A program made the translations under genes and the position numbers. Below are positions 62,026 to 64,000 of a stretch of 64,000 nucleotides of DNA, in pieces (positions within the stretch are counted from its first letter, which is position 1; each line of letters starts with the position of its first letter). The DNA comes from Frankia casuarinae (GTDB taxonomy: Bacteria > Actinomycetota > Actinomycetes > Frankiales > Frankiaceae), in contig NC_007777.1 in the NCBI RefSeq assembly GCF_000013345.1, positions 1,116,001-1,180,000 of the forward strand, in the 5' to 3' direction. The notes below the pieces were generated by a model that was given only the letters and a program-made list of their open reading frames with translations, searched no databases and was not told the DNA's origin.

Positions 62026-62061
62026 AACCACTTGGTTAATATATATTCCACTTTGGTGTGG
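62026..62061 (-). promoter_or_regulatory. Candidate operator/promoter of the PKS operon
   Basis: Two direct motifs on the plus strand, CCACTTGG at 62028-62035 and CCACTTTGG at 62048-62056, start exactly 20 bases apart (two helical turns). The first lies in the palindrome AACCACTTGGTT (62026-62037) and the second in CCACTTTGGTGTGG. Between them is an AT-rich TTAATATATATT, -10-like in either direction. It is 66 bases upstream of the PKS start and could bind the LuxR-type regulator encoded upstream. Confidence 0.4.
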
Positions 62062-62210
62062 TTGTCGGCGGGGCGGACACGCCGGGCCTCGACCGGGCCC
62101 ACGCAGGAGGAGGTGCCTGGTGTCCCGGTCCGGAGATCTGCGCTCTGATGAGATCTGTGATGAGGCCCCGTCAGATGATCCACAGCCGCCAGCGAAGTCG
62201 CGGCCCGTGA

Positions 62211-64000
62211 CTACCCGTGAGGTTGTACGCCTCCAGACTCTCCATGAGGAGGCGGGGGTGAGGTGGAGGCGCTCCGCTCGCGCTCGCCAACATGTCGCTG
62301 CGGCTCACACGTACGTTCCTGGGGGCTCCTGCTGCTGTCCTTAACCCACGCGACGATCTGGGCCCGTGAGGTGAAACCGAGCTTGCCGAGAATGCGCTCG
62401 ACGTGACCTTCCGCCGTGCGCTGGGCGATCACCAGGTAGCTCGCGATCTCCTTGTTGCTCAGACCGCGGGCGACGAGGTCCGCCACCTGACGCTCCCGAG
62501 GGGTCAGGGGCACCTCCGGCTCGCCGGCGGGAACGACGGGGTGGGCGACGGGAGTCCCGGTGCCCTGGGTAGCCGCGGCGACGGCCTCGTCCAGGTCGAG
62601 TTCCGCGCCCTGCGCTAGGGCGCGTTCGAGCTTCCGTTGATCCAGGACGCGTCGCAGGGACGCCTCGCATCGGTGGTGGAACGAGGCGAGCCCGAAGACG
62701 GCGATCGACGCCCCGGTCTCACGCCAGATCCGCCCGGCCGCGCCGAGCAGGACCGCGGACTCGTGGTGCCGACCGGCCGAGGCCATGACCCACGCCTGCT
62801 GCTCCAGCGCGACGGCGATGCCGACATGGTCGTGGAACGCGTATTTGAGGGAGATGGCCGCGGCATGGTGCTCCATCGCCTGCTCCAACTCGCCTAGCTG
62901 CCAGGCCGCCAGACCGAGGCCGCACAGAGCGAACGAGCGGAAGCAGCATTCGCCGAAGCGCTCGGTCAACGCCACGCATTCCGCGAAGACGGTCGCCGCC
63001 GCGTCCTGTTCCTCGCGGATTCCGTGGGCCAGCCCGAGATAGAGCAGTGATTGGGCGAGACCGAGCGGCTCGTCGAGGTCAGTGAACCGGCGGCGGGCGT
63101 CCTGACTGCGCTCCACCGCCGCCGACGTGTCCCCGCTGATGGCGGCGAGCCTGCCCTCGACGCAGGCGATGCGTGCGAGCACCCGCTGCTCGTGCAGCCT
63201 GGCGGCCAGATCGCGAGCCTCGGCCAGCAGCGACGCCGCCGCGGTGATGTCGCCCTGGAGGGACGCGGCGTGGGCGGCCGATTGCAGACCGATGGCCCGG
63301 ATCCCGTCCGGCTCCGTGGCCTTGCTCAGCCCCCGATCAAACCAGAAGCGCGCCTCGCTGAGTAGCCCGATGGCGGCCCAGTATTGCCACAAGGCCACCA
63401 TGATGGACAGAGCGGTCTCCGCCAGGCCCGGTGTGGTGAGGCAGAGGTCCAGCGCAACCCGTAGGTTCGCTTGCTCGTTCCGGATCCGCCGGATCCAGTC
63501 CAGTTGGGCCGGGCTGCACCACTGAGCGTCGGCGAGGGCCGCCATCCGGCGGTAGTAGGCGAGATGCCGACGGCGCACGTCCTGTTCCCGACCGGACTCG
63601 CGCAGGCGGTCCTGGCCGTACTGGTGAATGGTGTCCAGCATCCGGAACCGGACCATCCCCTCGTCGTCGTCACGGACCAGAATCGACTTGTCAACCAGCC
63701 CGCTCAGCACGTCCAGCACGACTGCCGGCGGGTACCTGGCGCCCTCCACCTGCTCAGCCGCCTCCAAGGTGAACCCGTCGGCGAACACCGACAGGCACGC
63801 CCACATCTGCTGCTCCTCGGGATTGCACAGGCCGAAGCTCCAGTCGATCAGCGCGCGCAGGGTCTGCTGGCGGCGGGGTCCGGCCCTGTTGCCTCGCGTC
63901 AACAGGGCGTAGCGGTTGTCGAGCCGATCGAGGATCTGCTCCAGGGACAGCGTCCGGAGCCGAGCAGCCGCCAGTTCGATCGCCAGCGGGATGCCATCCA
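62211..64000 (-). CDS. Large ATPase/TPR regulator with LuxR-type HTH (5' end outside window)
   Basis: The frame is open to the window end, where it reads GIPLAIELAAARLRTLSLEQ, the GxPLAIxLAAxRL motif of AfsR/LAL-like STAND ATPases; the Walker motifs lie beyond 64000. Then RQQTLRALIDWSFGLCNPEE, VFADGFTLEAAEQV and RFRMLDTIHQYGQDRLRESG, a TPR-like helical region, and a C-terminal LuxR HTH: VPLTPRERQVADLVARGLSN KEIASYLVIAQRTAEGHVER. Such regulators switch on adjacent biosynthetic operons after ATP or effector binding. It lies on the same strand just upstream of the PKS, with about 250 bases between. Confidence 0.9.
   Translation of the reverse strand, partial: DGIPLAIELAAARLRTLSLEQILDRLDNRYALLTRGNRAGPRRQQTLRALIDWSFGLCNPEEQQMWACLSVFADGFTLEAAEQVEGARYPPAVVLDVLSGLVDKSILVRDDDEGMVRFRMLDTIHQYGQDRLRESGREQDVRRRHLAYYRRMAALADAQWCSPAQLDWIRRIRNEQANLRVALDLCLTTPGLAETALSIMVALWQYWAAIGLLSEARFWFDRGLSKATEPDGIRAIGLQSAAHAASLQGDITAAASLLAEARDLAARLHEQRVLARIACVEGRLAAISGDTSAAVERSQDARRRFTDLDEPLGLAQSLLYLGLAHGIREEQDAAATVFAECVALTERFGECCFRSFALCGLGLAAWQLGELEQAMEHHAAAISLKYAFHDHVGIAVALEQQAWVMASAGRHHESAVLLGAAGRIWRETGASIAVFGLASFHHRCEASLRRVLDQRKLERALAQGAELDLDEAVAAATQGTGTPVAHPVVPAGEPEVPLTPRERQVADLVARGLSNKEIASYLVIAQRTAEGHVERILGKLGFTSRAQIVAWVKDSSRSPQERTCEPQRHVGERERSASTSPPPPHGESGGVQPHG

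Overview
High-GC actinobacterial chromosome. Gene content (FHA/ABC transporter, Ser/Thr kinase with a beta-propeller, HelD-type helicase, many decayed insertion sequences, codon-period tandem repeats inside genes) is what one expects of a Frankia-like organism; this assignment is inference from content, not a database match. No tRNA, rRNA, CRISPR array or replication origin was seen.

Layout. (1) 1-10.2 kb, housekeeping: end of an ABC-2 permease, a 60-bp inverted-repeat pair enclosing an AbiEi-like antitoxin relic with a TGCC microsatellite, a membrane Ser/Thr kinase, an Acg-type nitroreductase, an HhH endonuclease-like protein, a PfpI-type protein and a HelD/HelR-type helicase. (2) 10.2-18.8 kb, a graveyard of mobile DNA: IS630, IS66, IS5, IS30 and group II intron remnants, with a few passengers: an unusual membrane one-component regulator (Cache sensor joined to a CitB-type HTH), a DUF433 antitoxin beside a truncated toxin, and an AT-richer orphan gene. 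(3) 18.8-33.7 kb: FAD/Fe-S dehydrogenase, winged-helix protein, a three-gene membrane glycosyltransferase group, aminopeptidase N, a DUF6529/Rieske pair and an FHA protein. (4) 33.7-38.6 kb: methyltransferase, two tiny zinc-ribbon-like genes, a secreted DUF5666 protein, NDH-2 and a pentapeptide-repeat gene broken by a 13-bp duplication. (5) 38.6-47.3 kb: a sugar/lipid-glycan locus (epimerase, two-component system, two small glycosyltransferases, methyltransferase, membrane sulfite-oxidase-like enzyme, GT-C mannosyltransferase-like protein). (6) 47.4-52.1 kb: a direct duplication carrying two ArsR-family regulators; one copy keeps its SRPBCC domain and the other has lost it. An ISKra4-type element with an 8-bp target duplication sits in one copy, and the empty site is preserved in the other. 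(7) 52.1-64 kb: a biosynthetic operon on the minus strand: single-module KS-AT-ACP polyketide synthase, KAS III, and an acyl-CoA carboxylase of eukaryotic multidomain type split into two translationally coupled genes, with a large LuxR/ATPase regulator upstream that runs off the window.

How it works together. The most coherent system is the last one. The carboxylase would make (alkyl)malonyl-CoA, the PKS AT would load it, and KS and KAS III would make one or more carbon-carbon bonds with no reductive domains and no thioesterase, which suggests a small beta-keto, pyrone or tetronate-like lipid. The 38.6-47.3 kb locus looks like a two-component-controlled polyprenol-sugar pathway of unknown product. 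A theme across the window is 12-18 bp in-frame tandem repeats in linkers and C-termini of unrelated genes.
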